Positions 1 to 10,895 of a stretch of 64,000 nucleotides of DNA are shown one piece after another. The stretch is taken from positions 3,906,001-3,970,000 of the forward strand of contig SPDT01000003.1 of the NCBI GenBank assembly GCA_008477525.1. The letters run 5' to 3'. The translations under genes were made by a program, and so were the position numbers. The notes under the pieces were generated by a model that saw only the letters and a list, made by a program, of their open reading frames with translations, had not been told where the DNA came from and did not search any database. This DNA comes from Hypomyces perniciosus. Its lineage: Eukaryota > Ascomycota > Sordariomycetes > Hypocreales > Hypocreaceae. Within the stretch, counting starts at the first letter, position 1. The number at the start of each line of letters is the position of its first letter.

Positions 1-582
1 TGACAAGACGCAAGTTCGACCCAGGGTGCTAGTACAAGCCGGGGAAACACCGAAATCATTCGAATCAAGTGGAGGCCAATGTCCATCATGAGCCGCTTCC
101 AGCTCGACCGCGAGTTCATAGGAGTCGGCCAAATCGAATTTGCTGTCATCACCTCTGTTAACGAGGATGCTTTCCTCGGGGATATAGAATGGCCGGGGCA
201 AATCAACCCGGGCGATGCGGTTGGGGCCCACGGGATTCTTGAACGTGGTTAAGTCACAGACTTGGCTCTGACAGTGAAGAACACGAGGGTAACCGGAGCT
301 GAGTTCAGAAATAGTGACTCTGCAGCTGGCCTTGGTCTTCATCACATCGCGCGGAGCAGTTTGGGTTTGGTAGGACCTGACTTTTTTGGAGTCTTTATGG
401 GAGACTCTGAGAACTTCAATGGCCAGCGCGGAGCGGGGGTCAGAAGTGCGCGGAGAGGCAATGAGGTGGTCGACCTCGAACGGGTCAGGCGAGGAGAGCC
501 GCCGTCTCTTGTGAGGAGGAGCGCCATCGTCGTCGACGTGGTGTGATCCCTTGTGCCCTGGTGAAGACACTATATTGCCCAT
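1..582 (-). CDS. partial gene, possible Polycomb SUZ12/VEFS-like protein (5' end only)
   Basis: An open frame of 194 codons starts with ATG at 582 and runs off the left edge without a stop. The first 60 residues are polar and contain a basic KRRR patch. The remainder is ordered-looking: a segment RVTISELSSGYPRVLHC is followed by RVDLPRPFYIPEESILVNR, then a stretch ending LAVELEA and WPPLDSN. This layout reminded me of the N-terminal C2-like region of fungal SUZ12/VEFS-box proteins, subunits of the PRC2 histone H3K27 methyltransferase complex. The diagnostic zinc finger and VEFS box would lie outside the window, so the assignment is only a suggestion. No intron is needed within the visible part. 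The gene is divergent from the F-box/LRR gene at 1975. Confidence 0.5.
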   Translation of the reverse strand, partial: MGNIVSSPGHKGSHHVDDDGAPPHKRRRLSSPDPFEVDHLIASPRTSDPRSALAIEVLRVSHKDSKKVRSYQTQTAPRDVMKTKASCRVTISELSSGYPRVLHCQSQVCDLTTFKNPVGPNRIARVDLPRPFYIPEESILVNRGDDSKFDLADSYELAVELEAAHDGHWPPLDSNDFGVSPACTSTLGRTCVLS

Positions 583-1974
583 AGCTGCAGAGTCTTGCCA
601 GGCTCTGACGCCTTTGATCCAATTGCGATGAAGAAAGGGGGCTCTGCGCTGACACCTGGTTTTCACCGTCATGGCGGGATAAGGCCGGTCATGAGAGGGT
701 ACGGTTTATGAGACGGCAGATGGTCCAGAGGGCTGATGAAGGATAAATATGATGATAAATCTGTCCCTGTGTCATGAGTTTGCGCGACTCATGATCGTGA
801 CGGCAACTCCGGAGAATGCCCGTGTCATAAAACTTGCTGCTGCCGCTGCTGCTGCTACTGCTGCTGCTGAGGGTGAGAATAAGCACGAGATCTGTTGGCA
901 CTATGACAACGGGCGATGGCCACTCGCGGGCATGAACCAGAGAGCGCAGAGAAAAAGAAAGGAAAAGAAAAGTCAGAACAACGGACACTACTCGTAATTC
1001 CTCAGAACTGAGAGAGGAACGAGAGGTGAGAAGTGAGGTAAAAGGCCGGACAGCGCGACGGGGGGCCCGTCAGAACAAAGCAGACGCGTGTGGATGCGAA
1101 TCCAAAAGCGACGAGGCAAACAGGGAGTTGGAAAGTCGGATTGAGCCCCAGAAAAGGTTCTAGCGCTGGAGCCAGTGAGCTTAGCAGCAGGCTATTTTGG
1201 GGCCCACCTTTTGTGCATGAACAAACGCACCCAAATGATCGGATACAAGCATGCAACAATGTCCGCGTATGCGGAGACGCCATCCACGATAAGGTAATTG
1301 TGTTTCTAAAGAAGATGGGTCCGTGAAGTGATATGGGAGAAATTGCGGCTTCTATTCACCATTCAGGCAATATGAATCTCTACGGATGCATCTTGGTACG
1401 TATGAATGTGCAGAAGTACGGAGTATCTACGGAGTAAGGTCTGTATTGATTAGTATTGATACTACGGAGTACTCGTCCCCAAATATGCAGTTAAAAGAAC
1501 ATGCACAACATTGTGAATTACCACCCTAATGCCACTATAGGACACTAACGCAAGGCTGAGAGGTATGGTACTGCTCCAAGTACCTCCGCAGACCAGACTT
1601 GCACGAGCCCCGCTGAGCGTCATAAGTTCCTGATATAGCACTCGCTCACCTTTGACCTCCCTCCCACCTTTATCAATATTATTCCCCTTGTTCTTTGTTG
1701 CAGCCCAGCACAGGACGCGATCTTTGCCTGCTTGATGCAGGAGCCCATTCGGATGCGTCCAAGATCATTCGAGCACGGCGCACCTTGCTGCACACTCTGT
1801 GGTCCCTCAAGTGCCTTCTGTTGTGTCTTGCGTCTACCAAATTAGCTTTGGTGGCCAACAAAGACTTGGACAGTCCCGTCAAAACCGCCTCAAATCTGTG
1901 TGATTTCCATAAGCGCACCTCATACTATCATACCTGCCACTGACAGTCATATCTTTGATAGGCGCTGTGCTACA
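583..1974. other. intergenic, divergent promoter region
   Basis: About 1.4 kb between two divergent genes. It holds a short CTG/CTGCTG-rich run near 835-870 and three copies of the 9-mer TACGGAGTA (1417-1425, 1428-1436, 1463-1471). I see no convincing gene. The small open frames here lack family features, splice signals and good start contexts. Confidence 0.6.
1417..1471. repeat. three copies of the 9-mer TACGGAGTA
   Basis: Exact copies lie at 1417-1425, 1428-1436 and 1463-1471, the first two separated by two bases. They belong to a dispersed noncoding motif family seen across the window. The function is unknown. Confidence 0.8.
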
Positions 1975-4161
1975 ATGGCCTTGACGCGAAGTGCTGGTCG
2001 TGCCCCGGCTGCGGTCCCTGGCCGCCGTCGAAACCCGAGTCGTCGATCCCGTGCTTCATTCTCTCGTGCAAACGATCTTTCCGATGACTCGACACTTTCC
2101 GATGATGACGTGGACTCTCCATCCACGATACCTGACCAGAGCGACTCGGATTCTGGCGGCTCTCCGCAATATCCCCCCCAGAGAAGCTCTCGCAGCGCTT
2201 CCGACCGGCCCGGCCAACGTCGCACTCTCCGTAGGAGTACAAGACAAGCTGCTGGGCGCAGCCAAAGTGCTGAAAACCCTCGTTCTAAGGCCTCTTCTAC
2301 CAAAAATCCACGTCAAGCGACCAGAAAGAGCAATGGCAAAGGCCCACGCCCCCGCAGCACCTCATCGGCCCCTCCAAACAAGCTGCATGAGGCTGCTCTT
2401 CAAGAGGACGACCAGAAACGTTGGGAAAACATTCCAAACTGGCAAGATCCTCGGATTCCCTATGACTTCTGGGTCAATGTCTTTCTGTATGCCGGGAGCG
2501 AAAGCAGCGCGGACTTCGTGGCAACCAACTGGCTCGTACATGCCGCCACAACGTGCAAGATTTTCACTGAGCCAGCGCTGACGGCAATATACCGTTGCCC
2601 AGTAGTCAGATATCCGTCAAAGGCAAAGCGACTCGCTGCGTTGCTCGAGCGCGACCCTACAGGGACTCTCTTCAATTACCGGTCCAAAGTCGAATTTCTT
2701 CATATTGACATCCATGTTGTGCCCCAGGCTATTCTCTTCCAAATAATCCAACCATTATCTCGCCTCAAGGAACTGGTTTTCTTCACCTCTATGGACCAGC
2801 CACCCTACAGGAAGCTCGATGCCAATATACGATGGCATTACCCTGAAGATGTTTTTCGTGCTTTGGCCCCAACTCCCACTTACCCGGATACCGTCGTAGA
2901 GAAGCCGTTTCCCACCTATCTTAAGAGCTGGGAATGGAGTGGAAGATTGATTGGTGGATATGTTGCAAACATTGATGATATTGCCCGTATCCACCAGACG
3001 CCATCATTCTCCCACCTCACCCGACTGAGCTTCACAAATTTCCAGGTCCCGTCTTTGCGAAACTTGCAAATGTTGCCTGATAACGACGAGAGCGAAATGA
3101 AAAGCTATCATGAAGACGGTACTGTCATCAAAGCCGTTGGACATGCTATTGCACAATTGAAACACCTGAAACATCTTGTGTTCGAATCATCGACCGTCAT
3201 GAATGACCGGTTGCTTCCTCTCTTGCCCAAAAATCTTCTCCATCTCGAACTGATCAACTGTTGGGAAATCAAGTCTGAAGACCTCATGGCGTTCCTTCGT
3301 ACTCATGGTAGCAACCTGCGTACTCTCACCCTGTTGCACAACCAGTCTCTGAATCTCGCATTTCTGACAGACCTGGCTGATACATGCCCCGGCCTTCGAG
3401 AACTGCACATGAACTTGTCCTATTACCGACACCATGATTCTATCAATGACGCGGACCCAATGTACGATTTTGCCCTTCTCCCAGATCAAGTGCCCAAATG
3501 GCCGCCTAGTCTCCGTGTGCTCGACATTGAACACATTCGGAACTGGTCAGTGGAAGCCGCGGAAATGTTTCTCCAATCTCTTATCGATAATGGACACAAC
3601 TTGCCTGACCTACGTCATCTTGCTATCAAGACAATGCTTGACATACCATGGCAAGCCCGTGCCAATCTGCGAAAGCAATGGGGATACAAGATGGAACGTG
3701 TTTTCCTTTGCCCGGTTGTGTCACTGAGGAGCGACACAATCCTTCAGCAACCAAACAGTGATGGTGAGGCTCCTTCGTCTCGTAAAAGAAAGCGAGGCAC
3801 ATCGTCGCCGCCATCACGCCGAAGCGGTAGACTTGACTCGATCCGCCATAAGCGTGGAAGGCCTTTATATCGTGAGCCAGAGACCGATGAAGATGAGTTT
3901 GACGCCTCGGAGGCTTCTGGTGGTGATGGTGACGACATGAGTGTTGACAGCAAAAATTCCGAACCTGGTGATCAAACTAACGAGGCCGAACCAGCCATCC
4001 AGGGGCTTTGCAAGACAGTCAGCGTTGTCTTTGACAATCAGAAAGTCAGGGAGTGGCAGTATAGTATGGAAGATTTCCTAGCTGATGACGACGGCGAGGA
4101 TTCAGAAGAGGAATGGAATGGTGATGATGACGATGACGACACCATTGTCATCTTCCGATGA
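1975..4161 (+). CDS. F-box / leucine-rich repeat protein (AMN1/Rad7-like)
   Basis: Single exon, 728 residues, with ATG at 1975 in a good context (ACAATGGCC). An in-frame ATG at 1900 would add 25 unlikely residues. Residues 1-150 are a basic, Ser/Arg-rich disordered tail. From about 160 an F-box-like segment reads IPYDFWVNVFLYAG, ending in the LTAIYRCP motif typical of fungal F-box/LRR proteins. LRR-type repeats follow, for example LLHLELINCWEIKS and LRTLTLLHNQSLNL, as in AMN1/Rad7-type substrate receptors. The C terminus carries a basic KRKR cluster and a strongly acidic tail ending in a run of Asp. The likely role is substrate recognition in an SCF ubiquitin ligase, probably nuclear. The substrate cannot be inferred. 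Confidence 0.8.
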   Translation: MALTRSAGRAPAAVPGRRRNPSRRSRASFSRANDLSDDSTLSDDDVDSPSTIPDQSDSDSGGSPQYPPQRSSRSASDRPGQRRTLRRSTRQAAGRSQSAENPRSKASSTKNPRQATRKSNGKGPRPRSTSSAPPNKLHEAALQEDDQKRWENIPNWQDPRIPYDFWVNVFLYAGSESSADFVATNWLVHAATTCKIFTEPALTAIYRCPVVRYPSKAKRLAALLERDPTGTLFNYRSKVEFLHIDIHVVPQAILFQIIQPLSRLKELVFFTSMDQPPYRKLDANIRWHYPEDVFRALAPTPTYPDTVVEKPFPTYLKSWEWSGRLIGGYVANIDDIARIHQTPSFSHLTRLSFTNFQVPSLRNLQMLPDNDESEMKSYHEDGTVIKAVGHAIAQLKHLKHLVFESSTVMNDRLLPLLPKNLLHLELINCWEIKSEDLMAFLRTHGSNLRTLTLLHNQSLNLAFLTDLADTCPGLRELHMNLSYYRHHDSINDADPMYDFALLPDQVPKWPPSLRVLDIEHIRNWSVEAAEMFLQSLIDNGHNLPDLRHLAIKTMLDIPWQARANLRKQWGYKMERVFLCPVVSLRSDTILQQPNSDGEAPSSRKRKRGTSSPPSRRSGRLDSIRHKRGRPLYREPETDEDEFDASEASGGDGDDMSVDSKNSEPGDQTNEAEPAIQGLCKTVSVVFDNQKVREWQYSMEDFLADDDGEDSEEEWNGDDDDDDTIVIFR

Positions 4162-4910
4162 CATTCAACACTCAGCCCCTGCTTCTTTTTTTACTTCACT
4201 GCTTGATGGTAGCTCACCTCGTCTTTATCTACGAATCCCCCACCAAACGCCGACATAACGACTTGCAGTTTTTCCATTATTTCTTTTTAATTTCCTCACG
4301 CATGCTATGCATGCATGCACACCTCTTGGTTTCACAGCTCCTTCTCGTCTCTTTTGGCCTTGACGGTTTCCCCTATCTATTTTACTTATTTGTCCATTTT
4401 TAACCCTCGACGTGGGAAACAAAAAGAGGCAACATACATTTTGGGATCGATACAAGGGAGGTTTTGGGATTATAGATCGGTCCCAACTGGTATGAGCTCA
4501 CGCTCATGTGCTCCATGATTATTAGCAAGACGAGATAACAATGATGTACTTATGAAAGCTATGAACATTATCGGCAAAGGGGGAAAATCAAGTTTGACTG
4601 TTCACCAGAAATTTATTCATTAGCCCGAAGAAAATTTCCTTGGTGACCCAACATCTGACCGGAACTTATGAGGTAATCACTAATGTGTCAAATTATATCT
4701 TTCTATTCAGCATGCTGCATTAATAGTGACTAGCTAATACCACAAGCTAGTAGGAGGTATGATTATTATGGGCACAAGCTAAACCCAGGGCTACATTAAT
4801 CCATGTAGGTCGTTCGTTCCCTGTGCTCATACCTATCCAGCTGGGTTCCACGACACGGTCTCAGACATTTTTCAGTACAAAGGTCCTTTAACTTCTCGAC
4901 TTGGCAGAAA
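4162..4910. other. intergenic, convergent 3' regions
   Basis: A pyrimidine-rich stretch after the F-box/LRR stop and AT-rich sequence up to the convergent SR-rich gene. Nothing else is recognised. Confidence 0.6.
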
Positions 4911-6568
4911 TCAAAAGGCAGCACCGCCAATGCCCTCTCCAGCCAAGTTCTTCATGCTCTTCTCGCTCAAATCACTTCTCATTTCCCAAGCCCTGGCATC
5001 TCTCTCCAGTCTGTTCCATGTGTAGAGGCTCTTCCGGAGCCGTTCTTGTTTAACCCGTAGTTCTTCCCGAATTTTCTCTTCCTCGTCTCGTAATTTCTTG
5101 TAATGGGGCTCAATATCTTTCGTCACGCCCAACGATAAAGGTGTCATGGCAGGGTCAAGTTTCCCCCCCGGGATAAGAGGGGGCATGGTTGCTAGTAGAC
5201 TTTGAGCAAGAGTCTGTCTTGGGCCATTGCCATGCTGGGCTGATGGTCCCGTGGGAGGGTTGAATGGTCGTGTTAGAGTAGGTGTGGCATTTGTTAGAGC
5301 GGCTCGGGGACCTGTTGGAATACTTGCTGGGCCACTGGGAGTCAGTGGAGCAGAGGGTGTACCAGACACATGCCTCGATGGTGCTTGGCCCCAGCCGCCT
5401 CCCCATCCACCTCGGGATACAAAAGAGGTGCCCCGGGTTGGCGGAACGTATCCTCGCGGCCCCGATGGTGGATTTGTCGGACTCGTAGCATCCGGACGGT
5501 GCGGCGGCGCAGTACTTGGTGTTTGGGGATGTCGCTGTGCCGGATGAGCAGGCGTAGAAACTGAGGATGGATATGTTCGATTCGCAGCAGGACCGGTGGG
5601 TGGTGCTCGCAAGGCCGCAGGGCCTCTTGGCGGGGATTTATTTGACGCTGGGGTCAAGTCGGAACTCCCGAGTCGGGGAGTCTCTTTAATAGCTGTAGAC
5701 GGTGTGGTTGTAGGATTGTGAGGAGATGCCTCCCGTGGAGGGGGTGGAGAACGGGCTTTGATAGAGTGCGGTCGAGGAGATGCTCTTTCAGACGCTGGTT
5801 GTGAGTTGATGGCCGAGGAGATACCGGATTCTCGAGGTGGAGAGGGCCGCCTGTAGGATTGATATCTGTCGCCTCGTCGACTCGGAGAGCGAGATCGTGG
5901 CCTATAAGTACCACCTCGCATCGCCATTGGCGTTGTTCTCCCTGGAGAGGTTCTCTCGCGACGGCGATCTCGATTGAATGGTGAGCGTGACCTTCTTCGA
6001 ATATCCAGTTAATTCAGCTCCCAAGGTAAAAAAAAAAATCGAGTCTGGCAAACCTTTCTTCCCGCCTATCAGGCTCTCGCTCCCTATCCCTCATCCTATT
6101 GTTTCGCTCTCGCTCCCAATCTCGTTCACGATCCAGGTCGCGCGGCCTATCCCTATCCCACTCCCGCCTAGGAGGGGATCTAGGACGCTCATATCTGTTT
6201 TCTCGAGGTGGTGATTCCCTTCGTGGGGGACTTCGACGAGGCAGCGATGGCCTTCTGAGAGGGGAACGGGTGCGCTCTCGTCGGCGGGGGCTTTCGCGCT
6301 CCCTCGATCGCTCGCGCCGATAGCGATCACCTCCACTTCTCGAACGACGGCGAGGCGGATACCTCCCTGGTACGTAACTATCGGATCCAGAGATAATCGG
6401 GCTTCGAGGGCGCGGGCTTCTAGCTCGTGGTGGAGTTCGAGCTCGCTCTCTCACGGGGCTTCTAGGTCTCCTGGGTGATCGCTCTCCTCCTCGAGGGGTC
6501 GGCCTCCAAGACTCTCCGGCACCGTATCTAACGACCTCGCCATCGTCATATCTTTGACCGTTAGCCAT
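4911..6568 (-). CDS. SR-rich (serine/arginine-rich) protein with C-terminal coiled coil
   Basis: Two exons, 6568-6054 and 5994-4911, are separated by a 59-nt intron (GTTTGC donor, AG acceptor, phase 2). The product is 532 residues. ATG 6568 gives MANGQRYDDGEVVRYG; another in-frame ATG lies slightly upstream. The first 190 residues are dense in RS, RSP and RER dipeptides, like splicing-associated SR matrix proteins. The middle is Pro/Ser/Thr-rich and low in complexity. The last 90 residues are charged and helical (EPHYKKLRDEEEKIREELR), forming a probable coiled coil, and end with KNLAGEGIGGAAF. I see no RRM, PWI or kinase domain, so it is not a canonical SR splicing factor. A role in RNA processing is inferred from composition only. 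Confidence 0.7.
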
Positions 6569-7414
6569 AGAACCACACGTGATGCGTCGTGGCAAAACAA
6601 TAGAACCGAACGCGTTCTCAGCCATCATCACCATCCAGCCCACCTGGGCGCGATAACCGCGGCATGAGGTCTGCGCAGGCGGCGTAAAATGAAGAACAAG
6701 GAAAAAGGGCAAGGCCTTACCTCCGACCTCTAACATCACGGTCCCGATCCATGTTTTCCGCTATCGTATGTTTCTGAGCAAATGTTCAAGATGGGTGCGC
6801 GCAAACTCCCAATGCGTCTTCAATTGTAGACTTCAAGGCGGCGTGATACGGAGAGGTGCAAGAAAAATATATCGGAGCTTCCAAGTCCCGACCACCGGAT
6901 CAGGGTCCAGGACAGTGCCAATATTAGAGGAAACCAAATACGCACGGTATAGCACCACGGGCCGTGACGATCATGCGTGCGTGATGTCACAGTGCTACAC
7001 AGCAGCCAAGGTGTCAGGGATTCTAAATCACCAATGAGATCTCTCCGAATTGAACTGCACAAATTGACACCTACCTACGAAGTACTTCGTAGATAATACG
7101 GAGTACCAGCTGCTAATAAAACATTGGAGAGAGATGGTAGTAATGGGCATTTATAGAGAGAGCATCTCAGAAGAATCTCCATCAAAACCGTGCAAAGGGA
7201 AAGCACAGGATGTCATATTCTGGGGCTCAGGACTATTTAAATTAACAGCAACTCGAAGAACCGGTATTCCCCGGGGCACCCAACTGATCGGGAATTATAG
7301 TACTAGTACAAGTGATCCTGCCCCCTGTTTCTCTCTCCTCATATAAGACACCGCAATAGAAAAGCAAGGTGTAGGGCCCCTGATCTGGGGTCAGCAGATA
7401 TAACAATGAGAATA
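6569..7414. other. intergenic between SR-rich gene and HDA1
   Basis: About 850 nt containing the SR-gene promoter and the 3' flank of HDA1. It holds the perfect 18-bp palindrome at 7075-7092 and a TACGGAGTA copy at 7097-7105. No gene is recognised. Confidence 0.6.
7075..7105. repeat. perfect 18-bp palindrome followed by TACGGAGTA
   Basis: CTACGAAGTACTTCGTAG (7075-7092) equals its own reverse complement. It is formed by TACGAAGTA overlapping its inverted copy by two bases. Four bases later comes the related 9-mer TACGGAGTA (7097-7105). Confidence 0.85.
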
Positions 7415-9833
7415 TCAGGATCTATCATCCTCTGTTGTATCCCCTTGACCGTGGCTTGTGACTCTGTCCAGAATCCACTGGTGCGATTCGTTTGCGTGCT
7501 CTTGCATCATCATGTTGAGGCCGAATTTCTTGCTGCGCACAACTGTTCCGAAACGCCTCTTGTGGACTTTCTTTGTCAAGTCAGGGTCGGACCAGCATGC
7601 GTGGTCGCCTGCAACATAAACCCGCGAGTTATCCTTATACCAGGACGACAGTTCGGTGTCGGCATCTGACTTGACTGGCCGTAGATTACCGGTTACGAAG
7701 TTGACTATGCCGGCAATCTTATCCTTGCAATCTAGTTGTTGATCAGGGTCAATGTTCCTACCGAGAAGGGTCATCAAGCCTCACCTCGACTTATAAGGAG
7801 AACCTTTACTCCAAGGTATGCGCTGCCAACGCCCATCAAAAAGATCTCGTCGGTCTCGTATAGCTGAAGAAAATTATCCCAGAGATAGCAAACAAGGGAC
7901 TGGATTTGCTCTTGAATTTCTCTCTCATTGAATCCGGGGATGAACGCATCGGCATCCTTCACAAATTAACCACCATCTTGACTTGAGGGAGATCATGCTA
8001 TAGGACTTACCTCTTCGTGCGTTACATAGGCGGGGACGTTAATATCCATAACGCCAAACTTCTGGGCCACCGCCCAGTCAATATAATTTGTTACTCCATC
8101 AACCTATTCCATTAGCTTGAGTCCTCAGTATGTAGGGGCAATTACTCACCACCCAAGCGTTATGGGGCTCGAGAGTCGTATCCATAACATCAGGTTGAGC
8201 TAAGAGTTGCGGCCTGCCCATGTTAGCTACATACGCCGTGGTGGAGGAGCTCCTTTACTCACGGATCGTGGATAATAACCAATATCCGGCGCGCCTCATG
8301 GAGGTTGGGTGTGACCAGAACTTGGTTCTCAAACGATTTGAAGATTTGCTCCCGCTGCACGTAGAGCGGCATCATATTATGCTTGGATTGTAAAACCTGC
8401 CGTTGGGCGTTCCTGATGACATCGTGGAGTCGGCTGGCGTTGAGAGACTGAACCTCTGGTACGTCAACGATACCGGGTCGCATGCACTCCCAGTACGGGG
8501 CCTGATAAGCTTGCACTTTCGCAAGTATCCTAGCAGCATCCTTATTGATCTTCGGGAGCCCCATCTTCGGCGGCGGCTCTCCCATAAGTGTTCTGGCGAC
8601 AGCCACGGCTGAATTAGAAATAGCTTGGAGATTGTAGCCGCCCTCAAGACACACCGCAACCTTACCATCCGCAAGAGACATGAGCATGTGAGTCATGTGA
8701 GCGTAACATGCTGGTGTTACAAAACAGCCTCCCAGTTCATCTCCTTGGGCGGCATCAAAACCTGCTGAGATAACCACCAGATCTGGGTTGAACTCTTTTG
8801 CGATAGGCATGACAATCTTTTGGAATGCAGCCATGTATTCGCCATCACCCATGCCCTGATCGTGCCACCCGATGTTGATGTTCTTGCCGAGGCCAGGACC
8901 TGTACCGCAGTTTTCTATTCCACCGTCTGGTGTCATTGGATTTGGTGGCTTTCCCGGATAAAATGTGCCATTTTGGTAGACGTGTATGGAGATGTAGAGA
9001 ACGTTGGGGTCTTGGTAGAAGATATTTTGAATTCCGTTTCCATGATGGACGTCCCAATCCAAGATCAAAACTTTGCGACAATCGTCTGGATAGTCTTGTT
9101 GACATACCTTGACAGCCACAGGGACGTTGTTGAAGAAACAAAACCCCATTGGCTGATCAAACTCGGCATGGTGACCAGGTGGTCGAATGACCGCAAAGGC
9201 ATTCTTCACTTGTCCGGTCACAACACTTTTGCACGTGTCGATGGCACCGCCAGCAGACAGCAGGGCGGCAGGATAAGACATACTCCCAACGTAGAGCGAC
9301 TCCCGCCCCTGGTCGAATCGTCTGGTGAGTTCCCGAAGCTCGGCTGTGCTAACGGTGTCAAGATTCTCAACCCAAGCCAAGTGATCTGGCGAGTGGGCGA
9401 GGCAGATCTCTTCCCGGCTTGCATGGCGGGCAGGTATCCTCCACATGTATTTCGTCGGACAGTCCCTCATGATCCTAGGAAGCTCTGATTCGGGGCCCGT
9501 ATAGACAAGACCCATCTTCTTGAAAGCCTTGAAGATTTCATGAATACGACGAGGATCTTCTGGGTGGTGGGTGTTTGGACTGAAGTCTGCATTCATGTGG
9601 AGCTTCATCCGATCATCGTAGCAACAGCCTGTTGGAAGCAAACCTCGTCGTCGGCTCGGCTGCTCAGAACCAACTTCTTGAGCTCCGGGGCTGCTCTCAT
9701 CATCAAAGCTATCCTCTGATGCGGTATCGTCGTCGTCTTCTGCTCTGGCGCTTCCCGGTCCATCGTGTCCATTAGTCATGTCTGCATCTCCCATGACATG
9801 ATCTTCGGTATCCATGGTTGGATTTTTGGTCAT
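7415..9833 (-). CDS. hda1: class II histone deacetylase HDA1 with Arb2-like C-terminal domain
   Basis: Five exons: 9833-8263, 8213-8150, 8103-8011, 7956-7785 and 7731-7415, giving 738 residues. All donors are GTGAGT, GTAAGT or GTGAGG, and all acceptors are AG with matching phases. The start is ATG 9833; ATG 9815 (ACCATGG) has a stronger context and is equally possible. After an acidic N terminus the HDAC domain covers about residues 70-450. Catalytic motifs are RPPGHHAEF (217-225), DWDVHHGNG (259-267) and ISAGFDAAQGDE (355-366), supplying the His dyad and zinc ligands. The final 250 residues, encoded by the small 3' exons, form the Arb2-like domain typical of fungal Hda1. The enzyme removes acetyl groups from histones H3/H2B; in Neurospora the homologue acts with HP1 and a chromodomain partner in heterochromatin silencing. 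The yeast protein has similar length. Confidence 0.95.
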
Positions 9834-10895
9834 GTTAAGCCTCTGGGCAGGGGCCGATGATTCTATCTGAGAGGAGTGCGACCTGGCCCCCCATGTCCCA
9901 GCGTACGCCGCAACCTCGAAGTCTTGCTGTGCTGCTTGACAGAGCAAGTCAGCTAACTTGAATGAAGCTATGAGTATATCAGCGCTGACCACCAAGGGGC
10001 AAATACGATTGAAGTCGAATGAGCCATGACTAAGAGTCGCAATGTGAGGTAGGTATACACAAAGCGCGCGGGTTCAATGAAAGCCAGAGAGACACGCGGC
10101 TTCAGGCCCTCGCCTCTCAACAAAGAACCCCTCCAGAGCTCTCATCAAAGCTTGCAAACAATGAAAATGTTGTCACTGAGTGCTGCCTAACATTCAGGGG
10201 CCAGGGATGAGAGAGACCAGAGCGAATGCAACCCACCTCTTCTAGTTCCTGATTCGGTCAACTGCTGGTCGAATTAAATGGGGGATCAGCGCGACTGTAC
10301 ATAGATGGCGGCGGCTGAAAGACTCGAGGAATTTTGCCGTAAATGAGAAAGCGGTCCGAGAGGCTTGAAGACAGCCTGCGCGATCACAGCCTTCGTGGGG
10401 CCTCTCAGAAGGAATTCGAAGGGGTGTGTGAATTGTGAATTGGAGAGCCAAGTTTGGTGGTTGCTGGTGCGGGAGTGAGGCTGGTCTGAAGACCACCTAA
10501 GGCGGGCTATATCGCTGGAGCGGGCACCCCCCAACAGAGCCGTGCTATTAGTACTCACTAGCGAACGTGCCGCAATGCTCGTGGTCGATGCGCAACACCA
10601 CAAAGGGAGCAGAAGCCATGAGTAACACAAATAAATTGCCTCTGAAAATGATACATGGAAGCATTCACATAGTTTGTTCACGTATTAATCAGTGTGTACA
10701 GTTGTAATGAAAACAATCGGAAAGCTGCATAGGAAAAGTTTAGTGAATAGAGGTCCTATCAGATATATCTACCATATCGAAGCCTTAACAATCCCAAACT
10801 ACTAAGACGCTGGGATAAACTGTGCATGACGCAGCAGCCATCAAGAAAGGTAAACATTACACCGCAGGGGACACTCGTTGTTGCACCGCATCCTC
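9834..10895. other. intergenic between HDA1 and F-box gene
   Basis: About 1.06 kb holding the HDA1 5' leader and promoter and the 3' flank of the next minus-strand gene. A 131-codon minus-strand open frame near 10286-10681 has no protein-like conservation that I recognise. Nothing else is seen. Confidence 0.5.

Noticed and set aside
10286..10681. 131-codon minus-strand frame upstream of HDA1
   Set aside because: No recognisable domain, start begins in a poor context, and it lies in the HDA1 leader and promoter.
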